From: Glandiceps talaboti
Lineage: Eukaryota > Hemichordata > Enteropneusta > Spengelidae
Assembly: GCF_964340395.1 (NCBI RefSeq)
Contig: NC_135559.1
Coordinates: 17,041,050 to 17,103,049, forward strand
Direction: 5' to 3'
DNA length: 62,000 nt
Shown: one piece after another, positions 53,400-61,346 of the stretch
Position numbering within the stretch: position 1 is the stretch's first letter
Layout: each line of letters begins with the position of its first letter
Made by a program: the position numbers and the translations under genes
Notes under the pieces: generated by a model
Database searches by the model: none
Seen by the model: the letters and a program-made list of their open reading frames with translations, nothing else
What the model was told of the DNA's origin: nothing

Positions 53400-54419
53400 A
53401 TGGATCAGTATTTGCGAGACTTGTATTATAATTCTGATTTAGCATACAGCGGCATCGCAAAATTGTGGCGTAAAATCAAAGACGATGTGAAACAAAAAAA
53501 AATTAAAAAAATTAAGTATAAGGAATTGAAACAATGGTTGGAAGAACAAGAAGTTTACACTATGCACAAACCGGCGATTAAAAAGTTCCCTTACCGCAAA
53601 GTATATGTTTCTGGAATCGATGATCAGTGGCAAGCCGACATTGTAGATATGCCTAATGACCAGAGTAAGAATCACGGGTATCGTTACATCCTGACTGTTA
53701 TCGATGTGTTATCTAAGTATGCCTGGGCGATACCACTCAAGTCAAAACGTGGTATTGAAATTGCTGACTCCTTTGAATTAATTTTTAAAGACCGTGAACC
53801 GAATAAAATACAGTTTGATGAAGGACGAGAATTTTACAATAAATACGTTAAAGATATCTTCGAAAACCATGAAATTGAGTGGTTTAGTACACGGTCAGAT
53901 AAAAAGGCATCGGTTGTCGAGCGTTTTAACAGGACACTTAAATCACGCATGTATAAATATTTTACCGATAAACAGACTAAAAATTGGATCGACGTACTAG
54001 ATCGATTAGTGAATGGTTACAACAATACCTACCATAATTCAATCCACATGACTCCGAAGGAAGCATACCGTGATACCGTGAGAATTTCTAAATATAAGAA
54101 CGTGTTTGCCAAAGGATATCTACCAAACTACACGCGTGAACTTTTCAAAATCAAACAAATTATCTTTGGTCCCGTTATTGTTTACACTCTGGAAGATTTA
54201 TCGGGTGAAGACATTGAAGGCACGTTTTATGAGCAAGAATTATCGATTGATACGACTAAAGAATCGAAGGAATACAAAGTTGAAAAAATATTACGTAAGA
54301 AGAAAATCAAAGGCCATGAATACGCATTGGTAAAATGGTTAGGATATGACGATAAATTCAATTCTTGGGAACCGATTGAAAATATTAAAAATATTACAAA
54401 TATCAAAGAATTAAAATAA
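53400..54419 (+). CDS. int: Retroviral-type integrase with C-terminal chromodomain
   Basis: 339 codons, intact. It has an N-terminal helical region (1-70), then the RNase H-fold catalytic core. Likely acidic residues are D80 (QWQADIVDM), D140 (IQFDEGREF) and E174 (ASVVERFNRTLK), with 33 residues between the last two as in Polinton integrases. A beta-strand-rich DNA-binding region follows. Residues about 272-320 form a chromodomain (YKVEKILRKKKIKGHEYALV, then KWLGYDDKFNSWEPIENI) with the usual aromatic positions. The enzyme joins element ends to host DNA. Chromodomains in this position bind histone-tail marks and can steer integration to particular chromatin. All catalytic residues are present, so the protein could be active. 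Confidence 0.95.
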   Translation: MDQYLRDLYYNSDLAYSGIAKLWRKIKDDVKQKKIKKIKYKELKQWLEEQEVYTMHKPAIKKFPYRKVYVSGIDDQWQADIVDMPNDQSKNHGYRYILTVIDVLSKYAWAIPLKSKRGIEIADSFELIFKDREPNKIQFDEGREFYNKYVKDIFENHEIEWFSTRSDKKASVVERFNRTLKSRMYKYFTDKQTKNWIDVLDRLVNGYNNTYHNSIHMTPKEAYRDTVRISKYKNVFAKGYLPNYTRELFKIKQIIFGPVIVYTLEDLSGEDIEGTFYEQELSIDTTKESKEYKVEKILRKKKIKGHEYALVKWLGYDDKFNSWEPIENIKNITNIKELK

Positions 54420-54437
54420 TGTATAGTATATGTAATA

Positions 54438-54806
54438 ATGTATAGTACAAAATGTTTGGAGAACGTAATAACTAAATTTTTAAAGAAGTACAGAGACATC
54501 CTTGGTTTTAATATAGAGCTAGAATGGGACAGCTTGAGAAGAAAAAATATGCACGTATTAATTGTAAATGCGGGAATAAAATTGAAAGATCAAAGTTTAT
54601 ATCAGGTTATTTTTTCCTTTACTAAAGAAGTCGAAAAAAGGAATTTTTTTAAACGTATAGAATTCTTAGGTTTATTTCCAGAGCTAGAGGACAGTCAAGA
54701 GGTTAAATTTTTAAATGAATACTGGGTTCTTAAATTAATACAAGATACTAGAAACAGACGTATATTTCAAGATAATTATGGAAGTTTAATAGTATGTTTC
54801 ATATAA
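54438..54806 (+). CDS. Small protein of unknown function
   Basis: 122 codons, intact, 18 bases after integrase. It is basic, with an N-terminal amphipathic stretch (ITKFLKKYRDILGF) and a C-terminal hydrophobic end. No cysteine pattern and no domain that I recognise. Codon use and AT content are like the neighbouring Polinton genes, which supports it being real. Confidence 0.55.
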   Translation: MYSTKCLENVITKFLKKYRDILGFNIELEWDSLRRKNMHVLIVNAGIKLKDQSLYQVIFSFTKEVEKRNFFKRIEFLGLFPELEDSQEVKFLNEYWVLKLIQDTRNRRIFQDNYGSLIVCFI

Positions 54807-54839
54807 TTTTATATAGTTTCACGTAGTTTCATGTAATTT

Positions 54840-56438
54840 ATGTATATAGACCCTTTAATATATATATGTATTAGAAAAATGTGGTCATTAGGATTACCAG
54901 GTACGGAGTTAATGAGACCGCAGGGAAGAAAGCCAAATTCATATACACCGTTTTATACAGAATTACCACCATTACCACCTAGGAAGTCCGAAGGGTTACC
55001 GGAGGATGCGACGAAACCACCCTTCGGAAAACCACCCTTCGGAAAGCCACCCTTCGGAAAGCCACCTCAACCGGAGGTAGTACCGAATTTTCCAAAAGCA
55101 TTTACCTTAGTGCAAAATGTTGATAGTTTACACTATGCATTACATCAACCATTTGATAAAAAACCAGAAGTGTCACCGGGATTACCCATGGATATACGAG
55201 ACGTATTAGTTAACGCGATTGTTTATGTAAGTAAAACCGATCGATTCGATGTAAAATTGAGAGATATATTCAAAAACTATATATTAATTCATAAAAATGC
55301 GGGCAGCGCTAACGAGTGGTTAAAAGGTCCGAATATGAGTTACTGGGATCAACAATTGAATTTTGCCGTTTGGATAGCTACGAGCGGATGCGGCGTTAGT
55401 ATTCACGATCATCTGTATAACGATGATATTCCTAAACAGATTCAATCATTTTTTAGATTTCATACGTATTTTACTATAAGAAGAATATTGAATGAACTTT
55501 CTTGCCCGTTACCCGACGATCCAGATACTTTTAATAAAATCGATAATTTATATGACTTAACGTCTTATCATAAAATATGCGATGAATTCGGGTTAGATTA
55601 TAATACAGATTTCAGATTCACGTACGACACATCTGGAAACAATGGTATAGGTGTAGGTTATGAGTGGTGGAGTGCGAAGAAAAAAACATATATAAAAGAT
55701 ATTCAATATAAATATCAAGGTACGATGGTTGAATTACCCGATGCTCCGGATGAGGCTCGTAGAAGTTGGCATTGGTATAAATTTCAAAATCCCGATTATA
55801 AGCAGTACGGTTATTTTGTTTTACCTAATAGCGAGGGATTCACGCAAGCTGGTTTAGGAAGATTAAACCGATCTATCGAAGCTTACGTATATTGCGTGTT
55901 AGGAAGTCAAGCGGACACGCGAGTAAGTATAGCGGACTCTGGCGGTGCCGGTCAAGAAACTAGAATAAAAATGATTTCATTACTCGAGGATGAGACGAGA
56001 GGCGTTAATGAGGACGATAGCATACCTCGTTATCAAAATGTAATCAATGAAACTAGGGTAAAGTTAGATCTAGCCATTTCTCCTTCTTTATGGTTAATCC
56101 CGAGTAAAATGATTATTAATTTGAATACGAATGTGGCGGGTTATAACAATTTCTTACAACAAGCGACGGAAGATATGAAATTCGGTTATAACGATATAAA
56201 TAATGACGTAAAAGAATCGGCAATAAAAGAAATGGAAGGCCACGACGATCCGGTGAAACGACTACCGATACCGGTAGGAGGAGACCCTTCGGAATCAGTA
56301 CCGGTAGAAGGACCGACCGACCGTAGGATAGGGACTGAAGGAAAGGATGCAGCGCCTGGCGAGCGTGACGTTGTTCATGAATATACAACGATGGGAATAA
56401 TAGTCGGGATAATATTTTTAAGTTACTTATTTATATAA
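54840..56438 (+). CDS. Large Polinton protein with C-terminal membrane anchor
   Basis: 532 codons. A start at Met14 (54879, MWSLGLPG) is as likely as Met1. Order: a proline-rich leader with three PPFGK repeats (60-74), a long globular part including LNFAVWIATSGCGVS (about 173-187) and FFRFHTYFTIRRIL, a variable acidic/proline segment (about 475-510), and a terminal hydrophobic helix TMGIIVGIIFLSYLFI. I recall similar proteins in other invertebrate Polintons, always uncharacterised. The tail anchor suggests a virion-membrane or host-membrane protein. The frame is undamaged. The PPFGK repeats arise from three copies of the CCCTTCGG word spaced 15 bases apart. Confidence 0.8.
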   Translation: MYIDPLIYICIRKMWSLGLPGTELMRPQGRKPNSYTPFYTELPPLPPRKSEGLPEDATKPPFGKPPFGKPPFGKPPQPEVVPNFPKAFTLVQNVDSLHYALHQPFDKKPEVSPGLPMDIRDVLVNAIVYVSKTDRFDVKLRDIFKNYILIHKNAGSANEWLKGPNMSYWDQQLNFAVWIATSGCGVSIHDHLYNDDIPKQIQSFFRFHTYFTIRRILNELSCPLPDDPDTFNKIDNLYDLTSYHKICDEFGLDYNTDFRFTYDTSGNNGIGVGYEWWSAKKKTYIKDIQYKYQGTMVELPDAPDEARRSWHWYKFQNPDYKQYGYFVLPNSEGFTQAGLGRLNRSIEAYVYCVLGSQADTRVSIADSGGAGQETRIKMISLLEDETRGVNEDDSIPRYQNVINETRVKLDLAISPSLWLIPSKMIINLNTNVAGYNNFLQQATEDMKFGYNDINNDVKESAIKEMEGHDDPVKRLPIPVGGDPSESVPVEGPTDRRIGTEGKDAAPGERDVVHEYTTMGIIVGIIFLSYLFI

Positions 56439-56477
56439 TATTATAGTATTTGTATGACATTATATAGTATTAGTAAG
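56439..56477 (+). promoter_or_regulatory. Putative promoter, TATATAGTAT type
   Basis: The short gap has ATTATAGTATTTG and TTATATAGTATTAG. Similar words precede the starts at 57859 (TATATATAGTATAATATATAG), 60719 and 60947 (ATAGTATAAATATATTACAT). Proposed as a common element promoter on recurrence alone. Confidence 0.35.
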
Positions 56478-57793
56478 ATGGCTGACTTTGATCATTTCGA
56501 TATTAATCCTTATGAAGATGACCCTACGGAAAATGTAGGTGACCTTGGAGAAGACTTAGAAATGGTAGACTACGAACAAGATTCCTTGGATTTTGAATTA
56601 ATAGACCGAAGGATGCAGGAAACATCATTCACTGACCCACAAGCGCCCGTTGAACCCACAGCATCCTACGGTCCCGCTGGACCGATACCGCAAGGAGGTG
56701 CTAAATTGACTGAATTTAAAACTAAAATATTGTTGGATACTATCGATGAAGTTATAAAAAAAGTGGCGTGCCAGTTAATCGATTTGAATTACAATTAAAT
56801 ACGCATGTAGGAAAAGATGGAGAGTTGTATGATAACGTAACAAATAAAAACATTACGAGAAACGGTAAACTTTTAGCCAAAAGTACGATAAAAAGTAAAA
56901 TTGGTACTGCAGCTGCTAATAGACTTTTCGACGATACCGCTGCATCCGTTGGTCCTATCGGTCCTACCGGTGTCGGACCGTCGGGTCCTTTAAATGTGAT
57001 TGAAGTCGAAGCTATAGATTTAACACCACCAATGGTTGGTCAATTAAGAGACTATCAGGCCTACCTCAGAAGAGACACTGTAGGTAATAAAGATGAAATC
57101 AGTAAGATCGAAAACAAAATTGAAGAATGGAATGAACTCAATCCTGAATATACAATCATGCGTAAAGAACTCGATACAGCGGTCAAAAGTTTAGAAGAGT
57201 TGTACGATAGAAAAAAAAGATTTTGAAAATAGACAAAAAATCGAAGAATTAACGCTAGATGAAAAACAAGAATTAGGTAGAATTGAGATTAATATCTTAA
57301 AATATAATAAAGAAACTAATATTTTAAATAATAAGTTAGCCGAGACATCTACTTTGAAAGAAGTACTCAAAGACTCGAATCTTAGTATTAAAGATAAACT
57401 GATTATTATTTTCAAACGCAATGGAGTTACTATAGTTTCATTGGCAACGGCGATCGGTTTAGTTATAACTACCTTAGCCATTATACATTAGGTATCAAAT
57501 CGCCGGTCACTGCTAAAGGAAGCGGTAGCGGTAGTGGCAGCGGAAAAAGCGGTGGTCCTTCCTCCGGTGCCGGTCCAGTCAAAGCGGTTATTAAACGTGT
57601 TGCGGATGTATTAAAATGGTTAGGTGGTAAAGCGGCTATAGCGTTGCCGGGTGTTATCGGTTCTATCGTGTCATTCGTTTTAAAAACAGCGGGACAAGTT
57701 GTAGGATTTATAGCTGAACATGTATGGCTGTTGGCAACTGCAATAGCGATATACCTGTATGAACGGATTTTACCGCTACGCACTAAAAAATAA
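56478..57793 (+). pseudogene. Large virion-type Polinton gene with three frame changes
   Basis: Coding signal is continuous from MADFDHFDINPYEDD (56478; an upstream Met at 56454 is less likely) to the TAA at 57791, but it moves between frames. The first change is at a run of seven A (56756-56762), the second at a run of eight A (57211-57218), and the third near 57480-57490. Part 1 is acidic. Part 2 contains KNITRNGKLLAKSTIKSK, and part 3 a coiled-coil-like stretch then a hydrophobic segment (ATAIGLVITTLAII). Part 4 has a Gly/Ser-rich linker and two or three hydrophobic segments. This order matches a widespread uncharacterised Polinton protein, as I recall, probably a membrane-associated virion component. 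Decay, assembly homopolymer errors or ribosomal/transcriptional slippage could each explain the A-run changes. Confidence 0.75.
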
Positions 57794-57858
57794 ATAAATA
57801 AATAAATGAAATGAAATAGTGTAACTTATATATAGTATAATATATAGTAAAAGAAAAA
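57794..57858 (+). promoter_or_regulatory. Putative promoter of the major capsid gene
   Basis: AAAT-repeat after the upstream stop, then TTATATATAGTATAATATAT and an A-rich leader (AAAAGAAAAAATG) directly before the capsid start. It shares the TATATAGTA word with other gaps in the element. Confidence 0.4.
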
Positions 57859-59109
57859 ATGCCTTACAATAGAGAACTACGAGGTGACTACTCAAAATTT
57901 ATCGCGCTCGGTAGTAAAGGAGAACGAACTCATCACGTTGTAACGAATAATCCAAATAGCGCGAGACCCGGTGAAACTTTATATATCAGATGTCCAAAAT
58001 TAGAACACACTGTTGTTCTAACGGATAAATTCAATCTCGTTTTTGATCTTAAACTAAATGGTCATAATAAGAACTTCGTCGTTCAAAACCTGTCCGCTAA
58101 CATCGTAAATAATTTAATTTTAAAATTCGGAGGGGATAAATTAATGGATTTATCGAACTATAATTTAATACAAACGTATAGAGATCTGTATTCGGATAGA
58201 ACGAATAAAACGCTGTATGGAATTCAGTCGGAAAATCTCCGAAAATTGAGAAGCGATAATATCGATGGAGTTGGTGGCGGGAATTATTTAGGAGAGGGTG
58301 CGCTTCATAAGGCATACGGTAAAAAGTACGCGATCGATCTAGCGAAATTGCATCCTATGTTGAATGGTCACGGAGCCGTATATCCTTCGAGCTTAGGAAG
58401 CCATATCGAATGGGAGATTACTCTCGCTCCCGTTAATAAAATCCTAGTAAGTGAAGACACGACTGGTTGGGATTACTGGATATCAAACATCCAACTCGAA
58501 TACGAAACGATAAGAGATCCGAAGTTAGCTATGGAAATTAACGGTTATTATAATAACGGTAAAAGTTTTCTTTACGAACATATTCAACACGAGAGAACAT
58601 TTAACTTCCCCGGTTCGGAACCGATTATTAATAAGAACATTAATATACCGCGTAGAAGCTTGAAAGGAATCGTTATATTATTCAGTACACCGCAGCTACA
58701 AAATGCATTAGATACCGAATTATTCTTTAATCCGAGTATTACTTCCGTTTCAATAACGATAGAAGGTATCGCTAATAAAGTGTACGCGCAGGGATTATCT
58801 CCTAGAAAATTTTGGGAAGAAACCAGACGTTATTTCATGTCATCCGAGTTCTGTTGCGATAAACTAGAGGAAATAAATGAGAAAAACTTTCTGTTAAATA
58901 AATATTGTTTGTTTATTGATTTAAGAAGTTTTAAGGATAATAGATATCACGGTAGCGGGTTGAAAATCGTGAATACTAAAGATGGGGTTCAACTGGAAAT
59001 TCAACGAGAGGTTACGGATCCGCAAATTACGATAACGGCGAATATTTTTATTATAAGCGACGCTATGTTTAATATCGAAGGATCTAAATTAAAATCTATT
59101 AAGTTTTAA
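57859..59109 (+). CDS. MCP: Major capsid protein, double jelly roll
   Basis: 416 codons, intact. The N-terminal part has a conserved strand region (SARPGETLYIRCPKLEHTVV) and the LFDLKLNGHN-type strand, consistent with the first jelly roll. The second half contains FLYEHIQHERTFNFPG, NIPRRSLKGIVILFSTPQ, FFNPSITSVSITIEGIANK and VYAQGLSPRKFWEETRRYF. This order is characteristic of Polinton/adintovirus major capsid proteins, which form the trimeric capsomers of an icosahedral particle. No internal stop or frame change and no CCTTCGG word. It precedes the packaging ATPase, a usual neighbour. Family assignment is from motif pattern. Confidence 0.85.
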   Translation: MPYNRELRGDYSKFIALGSKGERTHHVVTNNPNSARPGETLYIRCPKLEHTVVLTDKFNLVFDLKLNGHNKNFVVQNLSANIVNNLILKFGGDKLMDLSNYNLIQTYRDLYSDRTNKTLYGIQSENLRKLRSDNIDGVGGGNYLGEGALHKAYGKKYAIDLAKLHPMLNGHGAVYPSSLGSHIEWEITLAPVNKILVSEDTTGWDYWISNIQLEYETIRDPKLAMEINGYYNNGKSFLYEHIQHERTFNFPGSEPIINKNINIPRRSLKGIVILFSTPQLQNALDTELFFNPSITSVSITIEGIANKVYAQGLSPRKFWEETRRYFMSSEFCCDKLEEINEKNFLLNKYCLFIDLRSFKDNRYHGSGLKIVNTKDGVQLEIQREVTDPQITITANIFIISDAMFNIEGSKLKSIKF

Positions 59110-59209
59110 CATTTTAACATTATTAATAGTATTGATAGCCCTGGCGGTATAGGATAGTATATACTGAGTATATACTGAGGATAACCCTGGTGACCCTTCG
59201 GACTCTAAA
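59110..59209 (+). promoter_or_regulatory. Gap with a duplicated TATACTGAG word
   Basis: Contains AGTATATACTGAGTATATACTGAGG, two copies of a TATACTGAG unit in tandem, and a CCCTTCGG word at 59194. Stops exclude extension of the ATPase frame beyond about 40 bases upstream, so this is probably leader and promoter. Confidence 0.35.
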
Positions 59210-59812
59210 ATGATCTGGCTTGACCCTCCTTTCAATATGCTTATTAGCGCACCGACATGTTCGGGTAAAACGGAGTTCATTATGGAACTATTACGAACGT
59301 ATTATAAAAACGTATTCGATTATATAATCATAATCTGTCCGACATTCATAAACAATAAAGCTTACGATAAAAAATGTATTTACGAAAACTCCGACATTAT
59401 TATAATGATTCCCAACGTAGAAAAAATAAACGAAACTATTAAATTCGCGTATGAGTGTTATAAAAATACGAGACAGAGTCTAATCATAGTAGATGACTGC
59501 GCTTTCACGAAGGATGTCAAATCTCGCGTCAATATTTTAACTAAGTTAGCATTTTCAGCTCGTCATGATAATATTAGCGTATGGGTACTTACGCAACAAT
59601 TTACGAGTATCGCTAAGACATTTCGAGAAAACATCGGCACGCTAGTTCTTTATTACACACCGAGTAAAAGTGACGTTAAAGAAATAATTGAAAACTACGG
59701 GATGGAATTAAATAAGGAAGAAATTAGTGAATATATAAAACGATTAAAAAATACTCCTTATAGTAAATTAGTATTTCGTTTAAGACAACCATATAGTATA
59801 GATTTAGTATAA
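59210..59812 (+). CDS. DNA-packaging ATPase, A32/FtsK-HerA type
   Basis: 200 codons, intact. Walker A is SAPTCSGKTEF (13-23, K20/T21), in which the usual first glycine is alanine. Walker B is LIIVDDC (91-97, D95/D96). A sensor-like WVLTQQF (125-131) and a downstream R-E-N stretch (139-141) follow. Such ATPases pump viral DNA into the capsid. The length agrees with Polinton packaging ATPases, which are compact. It directly follows the major capsid gene. The start is the first Met, four residues before the LDPPF motif that commonly begins these proteins. Confidence 0.9.
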   Translation: MIWLDPPFNMLISAPTCSGKTEFIMELLRTYYKNVFDYIIIICPTFINNKAYDKKCIYENSDIIIMIPNVEKINETIKFAYECYKNTRQSLIIVDDCAFTKDVKSRVNILTKLAFSARHDNISVWVLTQQFTSIAKTFRENIGTLVLYYTPSKSDVKEIIENYGMELNKEEISEYIKRLKNTPYSKLVFRLRQPYSIDLV

Positions 59813-59828
59813 AGTTACGAAGTTTACG

Positions 59829-60032
59829 ATGTTAATCAATGATATTTTGTGGTTATTTATTCAGTTAGGTATCATATACTACATGTTATACATGCGGATG
59901 TATTTTTTAAAAATACGAAAATATTTAATAGATACATATAATATAGAATTCGTGAAATGGAACAGTCATTGGCAGAAATTTTACAGCCAGTTGAATCAAC
60001 ACCCGCACCGACCCAAAGCGCCGCGAGCGTAA
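59829..60032 (+). CDS. Possible small membrane protein
   Basis: 67 codons. Residues 5-28 are strongly hydrophobic (ILWLFIQLGIIYYMLYMRMY), followed by a basic stretch. It starts 16 bases after the ATPase stop. The 3' third overlaps the gene at 59957 in another frame, so either the real protein ends earlier or the overlap is genuine. No family recognised. Confidence 0.35.
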   Translation: MLINDILWLFIQLGIIYYMLYMRMYFLKIRKYLIDTYNIEFVKWNSHWQKFYSQLNQHPHRPKAPRA

Positions 60033-60640
60033 CATCGGAATCGTCTCCAATAGCCCTGGCGGTAAAGTACAGAGAAAGATTACTTTGTATTATTGCCGCT
60101 GGACAATCAAAAGCTTTATTAGGAAAACATTTCACTCTCGAATATATAAGATATATGAAAGCACTTACAGTTCTCTCGTCAGTGACAACGTTGTAAATGG
60201 AGTTTTATTTGGAATTAGTAAATTAGTAGGACTCGTGCTTCCAATACATGATGTGAATAAATTGACGACTTGAAAAACAATTTTCTCGTTACGAGTCAAT
60301 TCAAACAACTTACTGGAAAGTTAGCATATAATTATGGCCCTCTTTTGGCATTGACGAGTGGTGGTGTCACTATTTTAAATAATATAGAGTTTCACTCTTC
60401 CGATAGGTACAGTAACCCTTCGGACTTTGCAACACACACTGTTAACACTTGTCACCACAAGACCGAAGGAAAAAGTGACTTGAATGACTTGAATAGTCAA
60501 ATTGAAAAAATGACTCGAATGACTTTAATAAATTAAGTCAACTTGATCAAGAACTTATTAGAGAACTTGCTATAGAACTTGATCAAGAACATGAACAAGA
60601 ACTTGATCAAGATATTGAAAACAACTTGAAATTGACTTGA
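59957..60640 (+). pseudogene. Polinton gene of unknown function with several frame changes
   Basis: Coding signal starts MEQSLAEILQPVESTPAP (59957) and is Pro/Ser/Thr-rich, then helical (GKHFTLEYIRYMKA). It moves to the frame ending at 60273 near 60165 (block NGVLFGISKLVGLVLP). It then moves to the frame at 60260-60536 (block FKQLTGKLAYNYGPLLALTS). A further change near 60535 leads into an acidic, Leu-Asp-Gln-rich tail built from a repeated GAACTTGATCAA word that ends at 60640. Each step is a shift of one base. I do not recognise the family. The last part resembles the C-terminal end of the 60719 gene. Confidence 0.55.
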
Positions 60641-60718
60641 TTAAAAATAAAAAGTAATTTAAAAAAAAATATTTTTTGTATTAAACATATATATAGTATA
60701 AATATATTACATACTACA
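60641..60718 (+). promoter_or_regulatory. Putative promoter, TATATAGTATAAATAT type
   Basis: A-rich stretch then ATATATATAGTATAAATATA followed by TTACATACTACA just before ATG. The same 30 or so bases recur before the internal Met at 60947. ACATTACATACTATAATATG precedes the gene at 51229. Confidence 0.4.
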
Positions 60719-61237
60719 ATGATGACACCTCAAGGACTTGAACTTGATGATCTTAACGCAAAAAAATTAATTGAAGGAGATAATAATAGTGAATGTTTTG
60801 TTTTTAAATATGATGAGTCTAAAACATATACTCTGGTAATAATGAATTTTTTGTTTTTAAATATGATAATGAGTCTAAAACATATACTCTCCACACTTGT
60901 CCCCACGACCGAAGGAAATAGTATAAATATATTACATACTACAATGATGACACCTCAAGGACTTAAACTTGATGATCTTAACGCAAAAAAATTAACTGAA
61001 GGAGATAATAATAATGAATGTTTTGTTTTTAAATATGATAATGAGTCTAAAACATATACTCTGGTAATAATGAATTTTTTGTTTTTAAATATGATAATGA
61101 GTCTAAAACATATACTCTCCACACTTGTCCCCACGACCGAAGGAAAAAGTGACTTGAGTAATGACTTGAAACAACATGCACAAGAACTTGTTAAAGAACT
61201 TGACTTAGTTGAAAAGAGTTTCAAAAAATTAAAGTAA
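60719..61237 (+). CDS. Module-bearing protein with an internal tandem duplication
   Basis: 172 codons, formally intact. MMTPQGLELDDLNAKKL at residue 1 and MMTPQGLKLDDLNAKKL at residue 77 are two copies of the N-terminal module also present at 51229. The duplicated DNA unit is about 228 bases and includes the promoter-like sequence, so Met77 has its own start signals. Within each unit a roughly 50-base segment (TTTGTTTTTAAATATGATAA and onward) is repeated a second time out of frame, which makes the hydrophobic FLFLNMIMSL stretch. This looks like a degenerate, repeat-expanded relic of a larger gene. The C-terminus (DLVEKSFKKLK) is coiled-coil-like. Confidence 0.5.
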   Translation: MMTPQGLELDDLNAKKLIEGDNNSECFVFKYDESKTYTLVIMNFLFLNMIMSLKHILSTLVPTTEGNSINILHTTMMTPQGLKLDDLNAKKLTEGDNNNECFVFKYDNESKTYTLVIMNFLFLNMIMSLKHILSTLVPTTEGKSDLSNDLKQHAQELVKELDLVEKSFKKLK

Positions 61238-61264
61238 TTTAAAAAATATTTTGTATTATATAGT

Positions 61265-61266
<2 letters not shown>

Positions 61267-61336
<70 letters not shown>
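61267..61336. repeat. AT dinucleotide tract
   Basis: About 35 AT units directly before the gene at 61347. Open frames through it (YIYIYI) are artefacts. It may have expanded from a TATA-type promoter stretch like those elsewhere in the element. Confidence 0.95.
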
Positions 61337-61339
<3 letters not shown>

Positions 61340-61346
61340 TGTAAAA

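Noticed and set aside
46140-61000. Link between TATAG satellite and Polinton TATATAGTA promoter words
   Set aside because: Both are very AT-rich and the shared pentamer is expected by chance. No longer shared sequence was seen.
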